A DNA stretch of 64,000 nucleotides from an uncultured Eggerthella sp. (GCA_900553605.1 USDX01000004.1:57218-121217); one strand, 5' to 3'; numbered from the stretch's first letter, positions 23,166 to 32,603 are shown. The notes: generated by a model from the letters alone, not told the origin. Made by a program: numbers and translations.

Positions 23166-23206
23166 ATGCGCCTCGGAGGAGCAATTCTTCTGGGGCGCAT
23201 TATTTT
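23166..23206 (+). terminator. Probable terminator after the rubredoxin fusion
   Basis: ATGCGCCTC (23166-23174) pairs with GGGGCGCAT (23192-23200), the inner part can pair further, and TATTTTG follows. Confidence 0.65.
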
Positions 23207-23321
23207 GATGGTGCGCCCTTCCGCCGCTTATTAGCGTGTTCTTTCCGCGAACCAGTTTGTTGTGGGCGGCTGTTTGAGGGCGGTTCGCTATTATGGCGCA
23301 AGAAGAGAAAGGACAAGCCCT

Positions 23322-24002
23322 ATGAATGTAGAGCTTTTGCAATACCCCGAACATCCCGAACGTGCGGTGGCAACGGCGGCACGTCTTTGCTATGCCCCCG
23401 TTGGCGCAACTGAGCTTATGGAAACCATGCCACCGGAGCGCGTGCAAAGCGTGCTTTCTACCATTATGAAATCGGGCCATTTTTCTACGCTGGAACACGT
23501 GAGTTATACCTTTGCGGTAGACGGCGTTTCTCGCGCGCTCACTCACCAGTTGGTTCGCCATCGTCTGGCCAGCTTCAACCAGCAGTCTCAGCGCTACGTT
23601 AAGTTCGCAGGGGATGTCGAAGTGGTGAAGCCCCCTACGGTTGCCGCCCAAGAAGATACCTCCCGCGTGTTTGATGAGGCAATCGATGCCGTTGTAGATG
23701 CGTATCATAAGCTCCTTGATGCGGGTGTTCCTGCCGAAGATGCCCGTTATCTTCTTCCCAATGCCGCAGAAACTAAGATTGTCATCACCATGAACATCCG
23801 TGAGTTGCTTCATTTCCTGAGCTTGCGCTGCTGCAATCGCGCTCAATGGGAAATCCGCGAGCTTGCCAATCGCATGCTCGAGCTTGTTCGCCCCACGGCT
23901 CCCTATATCTTTATGGATGCTGGCGCTCCCTGTGTTCGCGGAGCGTGCCCCGAAGGTAAAATGACCTGCGGAAACCCCTATCCAAAAGTAGTAAGGGAGT
24001 AG
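23322..24002 (+). CDS. thyX: FAD-dependent thymidylate synthase ThyX
   Basis: ThyX methylates dUMP to dTMP with methylenetetrahydrofolate, FAD and NADPH. The signature RHRxxSxNxxSxRY is present as RHRLASFNQQSQRY (residues 79-92). The 226-residue length is normal, and a C-terminal Cys cluster (CVRGACPEGKMTCG) is seen as in several actinobacterial ThyX. AAAGGA precedes ATG 23322. It is followed after 9 bases by the DUF1385 gene. Its use implies that dihydrofolate reductase is less critical than in ThyA bacteria. Confidence 0.96.
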   Translation: MNVELLQYPEHPERAVATAARLCYAPVGATELMETMPPERVQSVLSTIMKSGHFSTLEHVSYTFAVDGVSRALTHQLVRHRLASFNQQSQRYVKFAGDVEVVKPPTVAAQEDTSRVFDEAIDAVVDAYHKLLDAGVPAEDARYLLPNAAETKIVITMNIRELLHFLSLRCCNRAQWEIRELANRMLELVRPTAPYIFMDAGAPCVRGACPEGKMTCGNPYPKVVRE

Positions 24003-24011
24003 CCTTTCCCC

Positions 24012-25334
24012 ATGGGAAGCGATCTGAAACGAGCATTTACCGAAGATGGCCAGCGCCGTACCCATATTGGCGGGCAGGCGCTTATCGAAGGTGTGATGAT
24101 GCGTGGCAAGCTCAACTGGGCTGTTGCTGTGCGTGAGCCCGATGGCCATATGCACTCCGAGGAGCATCCTCTGTCCAAGAAGGGAAAGCGCGCCAAGTGG
24201 CTTTCCTGGCCGTTGGTACGCGGGTGCGTGGCCCTGGTTGATTCATTGGTGTTGGGATATAAGGCGCTTGAGATTGCCGCCAACCATGCGTTTGACGACG
24301 AAGACGAGCAAGCAGAAACAGTAGCCGAAGAAGTGGCTGCGGGCGGCTTGTGCATCGACGGCGACTTTGACGGTCAAGAATACGATTTCGAGGATCAGGG
24401 CTTCATTGACAATGGGGGGCTTCAAAAATCTGACGGCAGCCAGGTCAGAAGGAGCGAGCCCGAACAAGAACCCCCGTTTTCTTGGAAACATGATTTCGGG
24501 CGTCCGGATACCATGATTGACGCCCTTGGTGCCCAGCGAACGCTTGAGGTGGTAACCGAACCCAACGAGCAAAACTCGTATGGTGGCCAGGAAGGGCCGC
24601 TTCATGCGTCCGAGGGTCAAGGCGTTCCCGCTCGCGCCGCCAAGGAGGAAGAAGAGCCGTTTTTCGGGAAAGCGGAAATGGCAATTTCCCTGGTTATGGG
24701 CTTGGTTTTAGGAGTGGGCCTGTTTATCTTCTTGCCTGCTTTGGCATCCAATGTGCTGGTCGGTGAATACGAAACCAACCCCTTTGCATGGAACATCATT
24801 GATGGCTTGATGCGTGTGGTGATATTCGTTTTTTATGTATGGCTGATCGGGCGTATGAAAGACATCAAGCGAATGTTTTCCTATCATGGCGCCGAGCACA
24901 AGACCATCCACTGCTACGAGCACGGGCTTGAGCTTACGCCGGAAAACGCGCGGAACTTTCCGCGGCTGCATGTTCGGTGCGGTACGGCATTCTTGATCAT
25001 GGTTATGATTATCGCCATTCTGGTGTACACCATCATTCCCCTTAATTTGCTCATCGAGGGGTGGGGGATCAGCGGCCCTGCCGCATTCGCCTTGCTCATC
25101 GTGGTGCGTATTGCGCTTATGCCCCTTATTGCTGGAATCTCATACGAGATTACCGTGAAGTGGGCGGGCAGCCATCCTGAAAATCCCTTGGTGCGTGTTG
25201 TCTTGTGGCCGGGTATGCAGATGCAGCGCCTAACCACCAATGAACCCGATGATTCCATGCTTGAATGCGCCATCGAAGCCATGCGCTTGGTTTTGGACCG
25301 CGAAAAGGAAGAGCTGCAAAACGCGACGAATTAG
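24012..25334 (+). CDS. DUF1385 (YqhQ-like) membrane protein with acidic insertion
   Basis: DUF1385 proteins are membrane proteins of unknown function, metal-dependent according to some predictions. HIGGQALIEGVMMRGK (about residues 18-33) is the family's opening motif, and the conserved FSYHGAEHKTIHCYE (residues about 289-303) holds likely metal-binding His/Glu. About four hydrophobic helices lie between residues 220 and 380. Between residues about 90 and 215 sits an acidic, low-complexity insertion (Glu/Asp/Gln-rich) not usual in the family. It follows thyX by 9 bases. Confidence 0.88.
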   Translation: MGSDLKRAFTEDGQRRTHIGGQALIEGVMMRGKLNWAVAVREPDGHMHSEEHPLSKKGKRAKWLSWPLVRGCVALVDSLVLGYKALEIAANHAFDDEDEQAETVAEEVAAGGLCIDGDFDGQEYDFEDQGFIDNGGLQKSDGSQVRRSEPEQEPPFSWKHDFGRPDTMIDALGAQRTLEVVTEPNEQNSYGGQEGPLHASEGQGVPARAAKEEEEPFFGKAEMAISLVMGLVLGVGLFIFLPALASNVLVGEYETNPFAWNIIDGLMRVVIFVFYVWLIGRMKDIKRMFSYHGAEHKTIHCYEHGLELTPENARNFPRLHVRCGTAFLIMVMIIAILVYTIIPLNLLIEGWGISGPAAFALLIVVRIALMPLIAGISYEITVKWAGSHPENPLVRVVLWPGMQMQRLTTNEPDDSMLECAIEAMRLVLDREKEELQNATN

Positions 25335-25528
25335 CCCCGTGCTTCCCTGGAGGGTCTTTCAGCGGGGCTATGCGGATACGTTATCAAGTTTTTCGCTTCG
25401 AGCTTCTCAATTCGGGTATGCTGAATCTTGCTACGCAGCAGAGGGGCTCCAGGCGTAGTGGGCGCGGCGCTATTCTGCCGCATGGCAAAGGCTGTGCTTG
25501 GGAAGCACTGCCAAACAAAGGAGCAAAT

Positions 25529-25595
25529 CCCCACACACGTTAATAAGCAAATCGGGGTTAAACCGTGTGAATAGCGGCTGGGCTTAAAGCCCGGC
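25529..25595 (+). promoter_or_regulatory. Structured topA leader, possible pseudoknot
   Basis: CCCC (25529-25532) can pair with GGGG (25554-25557) while CACACG (25534-25539) pairs with CGTGTG (25564-25569); the order is that of an H-type pseudoknot. A 7-pair hairpin GCTGGGC/GCCCGGC (25577-25595) follows, just before AAAGGAGG of topA. The 278-base gap 25335-25612 has no convincing ORF. Confidence 0.4.
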
Positions 25596-25612
25596 AGAAA
25601 AGGAGGAACCGC

Positions 25613-28150
25613 GTGAAACTGGTTGTTACCGAGAAGAACGACGCGGCTCAGAAGATCGCAGATTTGTTGGGCGCAACAAAGCCCAAAGCCGACAAGGTAT
25701 ATTCCACTCCCGTATATCGCTTTACCGTCGATGGCGAAGATTGGGTCACCATTGGTCTTCGTGGCCATATCCTGGAGCCTGATTTTGCCACAGCGCTGGT
25801 GTATAAGAAGCGCGGTGGGTGGCGTGGCGTTTCCGCCGACGGCGAAGTTATGGAGGCCGATATCCCCAAAACGCTGCCCAGGCCACCTTTCAAAAAGAAG
25901 AAGCCCTTCACCGAAGATGGCGTGGAGCTGAAGGCTTGGAAGATGGATGCGCTGCCGTATTTGGTGTATTCGCCTATCGAAAAGCGCCCCAAGGAAAAAG
26001 ACATTATCCGTTCGCTGAAGAACTTGGCGAAGAAAGCCGACTCCATCGTCATCGCAACCGACTTCGACCGCGAAGGCGAGCTTATCGGTTCGGACGCGCT
26101 TTCATGCATTCAAGAAGTTAACGACACGGCACCTGTTTCCCGTGCACGTTATTCCGCATTTACCAAAGAAGAGATAACTCACGCATTTAGCAACTTGGTA
26201 ACGCTCGACACCAATTTGGCTAGTGCGGGCGCTTCGCGTCAGGACATCGACCTCATCTGGGGCGCGGTGCTTACGCGCTACCTTACCTTGGTGAAGTTTG
26301 CCGGCTACGGCAACGTGCGTTCTTCTGGCCGCGTGCAGACGCCCACCTTGGCGCTTATTGTTGCCCGTGAGCGCGAGCGCTTGGCGTTTATTCCTGAAGA
26401 TTACTGGGTAATCAAAGGCTCTTTCGACGAAGACGAAGATGCCTTCATCGCCCCTCATGCAACGGCGCGTTTCAAAGCTGAGGCAGAAGCCAATGCGGTA
26501 ATGGCCCATGTCGAAGGCCAAACCTCGGCACGCGTTGAGTCCATCACGAAGCGCAAGCGCACCGTGGCACCTCCCGTGCCGTTCAACACCACGAGCCTTA
26601 TGGCGGCAGCTTCCGCTGAGGGCTTTACCCCTGCACGAACCATGCGTTTGGCAGAAAGCCTGTACATGGATGGCTATATCAGCTACCCCCGTGTAGACAA
26701 CACGGTGTACCCCTCTTCGCTCGATTTGGCAGACACCGTGAAGAAAATCATGGGCAATCCCGCCTATACCCCCTATTGCAAGCAGCTGCTTTCGGGCGGT
26801 CCTTTGCATGCAACGCGCGGCAAGAAGGAAACCACCGACCATCCGCCTATTTACCCTACGGCAATGGCAACGCCCGACAACCTTCCGGCGGCGGAGTACA
26901 AGCTCTACAACCTTATTGCCCGTAGATTCCTGGCAACGCTCTCCGATGCTGCCATCGTAGAAGGCACGAAGGTCTCGCTCGTTGTGGGCGGCGAAGAGTT
27001 TGTGGCCAAGGGCGATGTTTTGGTGAAGCCGGGCTTCCGCGGCATTTACCCTTATGGCTTGAAGAAAGACGAGCAGCTGCCCGCGCTGGAAGAAGGTCAG
27101 GAGATAGCTTTCAATGGCGCAACCTGCACGAAAGACCAAACCAAGCCTCCAGCCCGCTACTCGCAGGGCCGCCTTATCCAGGAAATGGAAAAGCTTGGCT
27201 TGGGCACGAAATCTACCCGCCATTCCATTATCGAGCGTCTGTATACGGTGAAGTACGTGCAGAACGATCCTATCGAGCCTAGCCAGCTCGGTATGGCAGT
27301 GTGTGATGCCCTCGATAAGTTCGCGCCTCATATCACCCATCCCGAAATGACGGCAGAGCTCGAAGAAGAGATGGACAATATCGCCGAAGGCCAGAAAACA
27401 AAGACTGAGGTGGTAACCAATTCGCGCAATTTGCTTTCCGAGCAGCTGGCAAGCCTGCTTCCTCATTCCGAAGAAGTGAAGGATGCTCTGGCCGATGCCG
27501 TTGCTGCCGATGCCTACGTGGGCCCATGTCCCAAGTGTGGTAAAGACCTGCAGCTGCGCTCTTCGCAGAAAACGCGCTCAATGTTCATCGGCTGTGCGGG
27601 CTGGCCCGATTGCGACGTCACCTATCCGCTGCCTAAGGGCAAGATCGAGGCGTTGGAAGAGAAGTGCCCTGTTTGCGGCATGCCCCAAATCAAGGTTACG
27701 GCATTCCGCTCTAAGCCGCGCGTTCTGTGCATCGACCCAGAATGCGAAACCAACAAAGAGCCCGACCTGGAAGTGGGTATTTGCCCCGCGTGTAAGGAAA
27801 AGGGCTTGGAAAAGAAGCTCATTGCGCGTAAGAACCCGCGCACGTTGAAGCGCTTCATCCGCTGCGAGAACTACGATGAGTGCGAAACGGGCTATCCGCT
27901 TCCGCAGTACGGCAAGCTTACGGCAACGCAAGAAGTATGCGAAAGCTGTGGCGCCCCCATGGTTATCGTCACTACACAGCGTGGCCCTTGGAAGCTCTGC
28001 CCGAACTTCAATTGTCCCGCCAAGGAAGAGGCGGCAAAGAAGAAGGCCGAAAAAGCTGAGGCGAAGAAGGCTGCCAAGAAGCCTGCGGCAAAGAAGAAAA
28101 CCGCAGCCAAGAAAACCACTGCCAAGAAGGCAGCTGAAAAAAGCGAGTAG
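25613..28150 (+). CDS. topA: DNA topoisomerase I, archaeal-type core with zinc ribbons and Lys-rich tail
   Basis: Type IA topoisomerase that relaxes negative supercoils. The N-terminus LVVTEKNDAAQKIADLLG, the TOPRIM motif ATDFDREGELIG and the active site GYISYPRVDNTVYP (Tyr358) resemble archaeal topoisomerase I more than the usual bacterial form (VESPAKAKTI, ITYMRTDS). Four Cys-rich ribbons follow from about residue 637 (CPKCGKDL, CPVCGMPQ, CPACKEKG, CESCGAPM), then a basic Lys/Ala tail of about 40 residues like that of mycobacterial TopA. The start is GTG 25613 behind GGAGG. At 845 residues it is complete. Confidence 0.94.
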   Translation: MKLVVTEKNDAAQKIADLLGATKPKADKVYSTPVYRFTVDGEDWVTIGLRGHILEPDFATALVYKKRGGWRGVSADGEVMEADIPKTLPRPPFKKKKPFTEDGVELKAWKMDALPYLVYSPIEKRPKEKDIIRSLKNLAKKADSIVIATDFDREGELIGSDALSCIQEVNDTAPVSRARYSAFTKEEITHAFSNLVTLDTNLASAGASRQDIDLIWGAVLTRYLTLVKFAGYGNVRSSGRVQTPTLALIVARERERLAFIPEDYWVIKGSFDEDEDAFIAPHATARFKAEAEANAVMAHVEGQTSARVESITKRKRTVAPPVPFNTTSLMAAASAEGFTPARTMRLAESLYMDGYISYPRVDNTVYPSSLDLADTVKKIMGNPAYTPYCKQLLSGGPLHATRGKKETTDHPPIYPTAMATPDNLPAAEYKLYNLIARRFLATLSDAAIVEGTKVSLVVGGEEFVAKGDVLVKPGFRGIYPYGLKKDEQLPALEEGQEIAFNGATCTKDQTKPPARYSQGRLIQEMEKLGLGTKSTRHSIIERLYTVKYVQNDPIEPSQLGMAVCDALDKFAPHITHPEMTAELEEEMDNIAEGQKTKTEVVTNSRNLLSEQLASLLPHSEEVKDALADAVAADAYVGPCPKCGKDLQLRSSQKTRSMFIGCAGWPDCDVTYPLPKGKIEALEEKCPVCGMPQIKVTAFRSKPRVLCIDPECETNKEPDLEVGICPACKEKGLEKKLIARKNPRTLKRFIRCENYDECETGYPLPQYGKLTATQEVCESCGAPMVIVTTQRGPWKLCPNFNCPAKEEAAKKKAEKAEAKKAAKKPAAKKKTAAKKTTAKKAAEKSE

Positions 28151-28155
28151 TTTCT

Positions 28156-28184
28156 GAGAGCGTCCTTTGCGGGCGCTCTCTTTA
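28156..28184 (+). terminator. Terminator after topA
   Basis: GAGAGCG (28156-28162) pairs with CGCTCTC (28174-28180) and is followed by TTTAT. Confidence 0.8.
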
Positions 28185-28288
28185 TAAGCTTTCCCCTTTG
28201 AGCGCTTGGGGGGGGTGAGCGGCTGGTATGCAGGAGTAGCTTGTGTTTTTCTATAGAGGAAATAAAGAAAGAGTAGAATAAAACAATT

Positions 28289-28307
28289 ACGTGCCGTGCG
28301 GGCACGT
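28289..28307 (+). other. Hairpin in the mdh leader
   Basis: ACGTGCC (28289-28295) pairs perfectly with GGCACGT (28301-28307) around GTGCG, 29 bases before the mdh start. There is no T-run, so it is a leader structure rather than a terminator. Its role is unknown. Confidence 0.35.
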
Positions 28308-28335
28308 GGCGAATCCAAACCGTTCAGGAGGAATA

Positions 28336-29259
28336 ATGAGCAAGGTCACTATCGTAGGTGCAGGCAATGTTGGCGCAACCGCTGCGCACATCATCGCTTC
28401 CAAGAATCTCGCCGACGTCGTTTTGGTGGACGTGGCAGAGGGTCTGCCTCAGGGCAAGGCGCTTGATATGATGCACATGCGTTCGGTGGAAAAGTTCACC
28501 GTTAAGGTAACGGGCACCAACGACTATGCGGCAACCGCCGATTCCGACATCGTGGTAATCACCGCTGGTATCGCTCGCAAACCCGGCATGACCCGCGAAG
28601 ACCTGCTTGGCGTTAACTCTGGCATCATGTCTTCCGTTATCGAGCAGGCAATGGCCGCTTCTCCGAACGCTATTTATATCTGCGTCACCAATCCGCTTGA
28701 CGTTATGACCTACCTGGCCTTCAAGAAGTCCGGTCTGCCTTCCAACCGCCTTATGGGCATGGGTGGCGTGCTCGACTCCTCCCGTCTTTCTTTTGCGGTA
28801 TGCGAAAAGCTTGGCTGCGATCCCGCTGATGTTACCGCTTGGGCGCTTGGTGCTCACGGTGAGGGCATGGTTTGCTGGCCTCGCTTCACTACCGTCAAGG
28901 GCACTCCTATTACCGAGCTTATGAGCGAAGAGGACATCGCCGAGGTTACCAAGCGTTGCACCAAGGGCGGCGCTGAAGTTGTTTCCTTCCTGAAGACGGG
29001 CTCTGCTTATTACGCTCCAGGCGCTTCCATTGCCAAGATGGTCGAGGCTATCCTTACCGACTCCAAGGAAGTATTGAGCGTTTGCGCTTACATCGACGGT
29101 CAGTACGGTCTGAACGACCTGTACATGAACATCCCTGTTCGTTTGGGCAAGGGCGGCGTTGAAGAGATCGTCGAGTTCGACCTTACCCCCGAAGAGATGG
29201 CTGCCCTGCAGGAATCTGCTGCCAGCGTTAAGAAGGGTCTCGAGAATCTTCCCGAGTAA
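28336..29259 (+). CDS. mdh: Malate dehydrogenase (LDH-like family)
   Basis: NAD-dependent conversion of malate and oxaloacetate. The 307-residue protein has the dinucleotide loop GAGNVG (residues 8-13), the VTNPLDVMTYLAFKKSGL strand and the catalytic His in GAHGEGMV (about residue 176), as in the malate dehydrogenases related to lactate dehydrogenase. ATG 28336 has AGGAGG 5 bases before. It heads a run with the two fumarase subunits, so this cluster carries oxaloacetate to fumarate, the reductive branch used by fumarate-respiring anaerobes. Confidence 0.94.
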   Translation: MSKVTIVGAGNVGATAAHIIASKNLADVVLVDVAEGLPQGKALDMMHMRSVEKFTVKVTGTNDYAATADSDIVVITAGIARKPGMTREDLLGVNSGIMSSVIEQAMAASPNAIYICVTNPLDVMTYLAFKKSGLPSNRLMGMGGVLDSSRLSFAVCEKLGCDPADVTAWALGAHGEGMVCWPRFTTVKGTPITELMSEEDIAEVTKRCTKGGAEVVSFLKTGSAYYAPGASIAKMVEAILTDSKEVLSVCAYIDGQYGLNDLYMNIPVRLGKGGVEEIVEFDLTPEEMAALQESAASVKKGLENLPE

Positions 29260-29281
29260 GCAAACGTTCTAAGGTGACTAC

Positions 29282-30166
29282 ATGCTAACGGTAACCCCCG
29301 GCGATATCGAGGCGACACTGCTGCCTCTTATTCCTCAGCTGGCCACGCGCGTTCCCGACGATATCTTGTCGGGTTTGGTTGCTGCCCGTGAAACTGAGAC
29401 TGGCGCCCGTGCACGCATCGTTTTGGACCAGCTGGTGCAAAACGCTTGCGTTGCCGCAGATGACTGTGTGCCTATCTGTCAAGACACGGGCACGGTATGG
29501 GTGTGCTTGGAAGCAGGCCCCGACGTGCTGGTTCCCGGTGATGTGTTTTCTCGCGTGAACGATGCGGTTGCGAAATCCTACATCGATGCGCGTTTGCGCA
29601 AATCGGTGGTAAAGGATGCGCTGTTCGACCGCGGCAACACGCAAGACAACACGCCGGCTTTCTGCGAGGTTCATTTTGTCGATGAGCCGGGGGTTTGCCG
29701 TTTGCATGTAATGCTGAAAGGCGGCGGCTCCGATAATGCCAGCCGCGTGGTTATGCTCACGCCAAGTGCTGGCAAGCAGGGCGTTATCGATACCGTGCTT
29801 GCCTGCGTGCGTGAAAAGGCAGCCAATGCCTGCCCTCCTTTGGTGGTGGGCGTAGGCGTGGGTGCCACGTTCGACAAGGTCGGCGGCCTGGCTAAGCGCG
29901 CTTTAATGCGTCCGCTTGGTACCGTGAACCCCAATCCCGACGCCGCTGCATTTGAGGCGGAGTTGCTTTCCGCAATCAATGCAACGGGAATCGGTGCGGG
30001 GGCGTTGGGCGGCCAAACCACGGCGTTGGGCGTACGTGTTGCTACGGCTCCGTGCCATATTGCCGCGCTTCCCGTGGCGGTGAACATGAGCTGTTCTGCC
30101 ACTCGTCGAGCAACGGTCGATGTTCCCACTCATGTTGTCAAAGTGTCTGAATCGGAAGGGGAGTAG
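29282..30166 (+). CDS. Fumarate hydratase, alpha subunit (class I, iron-sulfur)
   Basis: Class I fumarases interconvert malate and fumarate with a 4Fe-4S cluster. This 294-residue subunit carries the CQDTG motif (VPICQDTGTVWV), and later conserved Cys (ANACPPLVVGVG, MSCSATRR) that complete the cluster, as in split TtdA/FumA-N proteins. The beta subunit gene follows after 2 bases. It lies 22 bases behind mdh, so substrate and product are shared within the operon. L-tartrate dehydratase is an alternative for this family, but the mdh neighbour favours fumarase. Confidence 0.92.
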   Translation: MLTVTPGDIEATLLPLIPQLATRVPDDILSGLVAARETETGARARIVLDQLVQNACVAADDCVPICQDTGTVWVCLEAGPDVLVPGDVFSRVNDAVAKSYIDARLRKSVVKDALFDRGNTQDNTPAFCEVHFVDEPGVCRLHVMLKGGGSDNASRVVMLTPSAGKQGVIDTVLACVREKAANACPPLVVGVGVGATFDKVGGLAKRALMRPLGTVNPNPDAAAFEAELLSAINATGIGAGALGGQTTALGVRVATAPCHIAALPVAVNMSCSATRRATVDVPTHVVKVSESEGE

Positions 30167-30168
30167 TC

Positions 30169-30708
30169 ATGCCAGCTGATCCAATACGCCTTACTCTTCC
30201 CTTAAACCCTGAAGAGGCGAAAGAATTGCGCGCCGGCCAAGCTTGCTTGCTTTCCGGCCCCCTTTTCACGCTGCGCGATGCGGGCCATCAGCGTCTGCTT
30301 GCCGAAATGGGGGACAGCAAAGAGCTGCCGTATGGCTTAACGGGCCAGACCATTTTCTATGCAGGGCCAACCCCTTCGGCAGCAGGGCGTCCGTTTGGCG
30401 CTATCGGCCCCACCACTGCTTCGCGAATGGACTTTGCGGCTCCTCGTCTTATGGATTGCGGTCTTGCCGCAACGGTGGGCAAGGGCCACCGCTCCGAAGC
30501 GGTTCGCCAAGCCTGTATCGATAACGGTGCGGTGTACTTTGTGGCTGTTGGCGGCGCTGCTGCGTTTCTTGCGAAGTGCATAGAATCGTGTGAAACGTTA
30601 GCGTATGATGACTTGGGTACCGAAGCGTTGCGAAAGATCATCGTCTCTGATTTCCCCGTTTTCGTCGGTATCGACACGATGGGCGAAGACATTTACTCTC
30701 TCGACTGA
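30169..30708 (+). CDS. Fumarate hydratase, beta subunit (class I)
   Basis: The 179-residue partner of the preceding subunit corresponds to the C-terminal domain of FumA. Conserved features are GPLFTLRDAGHQR, YAGPTPSAAGRPFGAIGPTT and GKGHRSEAVRQAC, which form the substrate pocket and its swivelling domain. It starts at ATG 30169 behind GGGGAG and ends 13 bases before tmk. Both subunits are needed for activity. Confidence 0.93.
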   Translation: MPADPIRLTLPLNPEEAKELRAGQACLLSGPLFTLRDAGHQRLLAEMGDSKELPYGLTGQTIFYAGPTPSAAGRPFGAIGPTTASRMDFAAPRLMDCGLAATVGKGHRSEAVRQACIDNGAVYFVAVGGAAAFLAKCIESCETLAYDDLGTEALRKIIVSDFPVFVGIDTMGEDIYSLD

Positions 30709-30721
30709 TAGGAATTAACGA

Positions 30722-31468
30722 GTGGCCATTGCGCAGGATACTACTGTCGGACCTGGAATCTTCATCACCTTTGAAGGCGGAGATGGCGCCGGCAAAACAA
30801 CGCATATCACGTTTTTGGCTGAGTGCCTGCGCAAAATGGGGCATGAGGTTCTGTGCTTGCGCGAGCCTGGTGGCACTGCCATTGGTGAAGCGCTGCGCTC
30901 GATCGTCCTCAATCCCGAGAATTCCGCCATGTCTGATCAGGCCGAGTTGCTTATCTACGAAGCCGCTCGTGCCCAAATCGTAAAAGAGACTATCATCCCC
31001 GCGCTTGCGCGAGGGGCGGTTGTTCTGCTCGACAGGTTCTATGATTCCACGGTTGCCTATCAGGCGTATGGTCGCGGTCTTCCCGTATCGTTTGTGCATC
31101 AGGCCAATGTGTTCGCTTGCCAAGGGGTGCATCCCTGTCGCACCATCCTGCTTACCACCGAAGCTCCTGCTGAAGAAGGGCTTGAACGAGCCACCCACCA
31201 CGGAGACGCTGATAGACTTGAGCAGGCGGGAGCCGATTTCCATGCGCGCGTGAATAGCGCATTCATGCGCATCGCGGCAGAAAACCCCCAGCGTATCCGC
31301 GTCGTTTCCTCTGCGGGTTCCAAGGACGAAACGGCTCGAACCATCTTCAGGGAGCTTTCCGATATCTTCAGCTGGGATGCTTCGAGTCCTGTGTGGCAGC
31401 CCGGATTCTTCGAATCTATCCTCGAGCGCAATACCGATAAAAAAGCCCAGATCAACTTAGGTGAGTAG
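30722..31468 (+). CDS. tmk: Thymidylate kinase
   Basis: Phosphorylates dTMP to dTDP. The P-loop GGDGAGKTT (residues 19-27), the DR-containing LLDRFYDSTVAYQAYGRGL and the lid region are present. About 35 residues at the C-terminus (WQPGFFESILER...) go beyond the usual 210, with no recognisable domain. Translation starts at GTG 30722 after GGAATTAACGA, a weak ribosome site. The end overlaps holB by 8 bases. tmk next to holB is a common bacterial pairing. Confidence 0.95.
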   Translation: MAIAQDTTVGPGIFITFEGGDGAGKTTHITFLAECLRKMGHEVLCLREPGGTAIGEALRSIVLNPENSAMSDQAELLIYEAARAQIVKETIIPALARGAVVLLDRFYDSTVAYQAYGRGLPVSFVHQANVFACQGVHPCRTILLTTEAPAEEGLERATHHGDADRLEQAGADFHARVNSAFMRIAAENPQRIRVVSSAGSKDETARTIFRELSDIFSWDASSPVWQPGFFESILERNTDKKAQINLGE

Positions 31469-32603
31469 CACGGTGGCTGATGTCTTCGATGGAGTGCTCG
31501 GTCAGCCTCGTGTGCGCGAGTTCTTTCGTGCGACGATAGCTTCGGGTCGGGTAAGCCATGCTTACTTGCTTACGGGCCCTGCCGGCTCCAACAAAACATC
31601 TGCGGCATATGCTTTTGCCCAGGCAATCCTGTGTGAAAAGAATGGCTGCGGTGAATGCGACGATTGCGCTCGCGTGTTGCGTCGCCGTCATCCCGATGTG
31701 CACTATTACGCTCCCGAGGGCGCTCAGGGCTACTTGGTCGAGCAAATCAGGGAAATCGTTTCCGATGTTTCGCTTGCTCCCATTCGCGCAAAGAGCAAGG
31801 TATATATCCTCGATCGCGTCGATCTTCTGGGAACTCAGGCGGCGAATGCTTTTCTGAAGACTCTTGAAGAACCAGTGCCTGGCGTGGTGTTCATCCTTCT
31901 GGGCCGCACCCGCGAAGGCGTGCTTCCCACCATAGTTTCTCGCTGTCAGGTGGTTCCTTTTCGCCATATTCCTGCTCAAGAGGCGGCGGGGATCCTTTCC
32001 CAAAAGGTTGGGATAACCCCTGAGCGCGCCCGTATGGCAATCGAGGCGTGTGATGGCTCCATTACGCAGGCTATCTCGTTTGCCAAAAGCAGCGAACGCA
32101 CCGAATTCCGTGCTCGCGTAATGGAAGTCTTGGCCGGTTTGTCTGTTGCCGATGCCCGCGATGTACTTGAGTATGCTGCTGAACTCATTGAACGTGCAAA
32201 GGCCCCGCTCGATAACGTGCGAACCGAGCAAAGCGAGGAATTGGCGGAATCTGCTGATTTCCTTACGAAAACAGCCATGCGCCAAATCGAGCTGCGCCAT
32301 AAACGCGCCCTTACCCAGGCAACGCGTACTTCGCTCAAGCAAATGACCGCGATTATCCGTTCGTGGCTGCGCGATGTCCTTATGGTGGTTTCGGGCACTC
32401 CTGAGCTGATGGTGAACATCGATCAGCGTTCTGCTGTAGAAGCGGCGGCAGCCAGGGTAAACGTTGAGGGTCTGATGCGCGCATTGCGCGAAGCGTACAA
32501 GACCGACGAAGCGCTTAGTTATAATGTTTCTCCAGAAACGTGCTTGGACACGCTTCTGTTCACGATAAGAGAGGTTCTACATGGTTCGGGTAACACCTAT
32601 TAA
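31461..32603 (+). CDS. holB: DNA polymerase III delta-prime subunit
   Basis: Part of the clamp loader that opens the sliding clamp. The AAA+ fold shows GPAGSNKTSAAYA in place of a canonical Walker A (GxxGxGKT), in keeping with delta-prime not hydrolysing ATP, a zinc site (CEKNGCGECDDC) and the conserved LKTLEEPVPGVVFILL. The start is GTG 31461 or GTG 31473; both are in frame, and the first overlaps tmk. It overlaps the next gene, ricT, by 23 bases, an order (tmk-holB-ricT) also known in Bacillus. Confidence 0.93.
   Translation: MSSTVADVFDGVLGQPRVREFFRATIASGRVSHAYLLTGPAGSNKTSAAYAFAQAILCEKNGCGECDDCARVLRRRHPDVHYYAPEGAQGYLVEQIREIVSDVSLAPIRAKSKVYILDRVDLLGTQAANAFLKTLEEPVPGVVFILLGRTREGVLPTIVSRCQVVPFRHIPAQEAAGILSQKVGITPERARMAIEACDGSITQAISFAKSSERTEFRARVMEVLAGLSVADARDVLEYAAELIERAKAPLDNVRTEQSEELAESADFLTKTAMRQIELRHKRALTQATRTSLKQMTAIIRSWLRDVLMVVSGTPELMVNIDQRSAVEAAAARVNVEGLMRALREAYKTDEALSYNVSPETCLDTLLFTIREVLHGSGNTY

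Noticed and set aside
26102..27466. Minus-strand ORF of 454 codons opposite topA
   Set aside because: Shadow frame: topA on the plus strand has all catalytic motifs.
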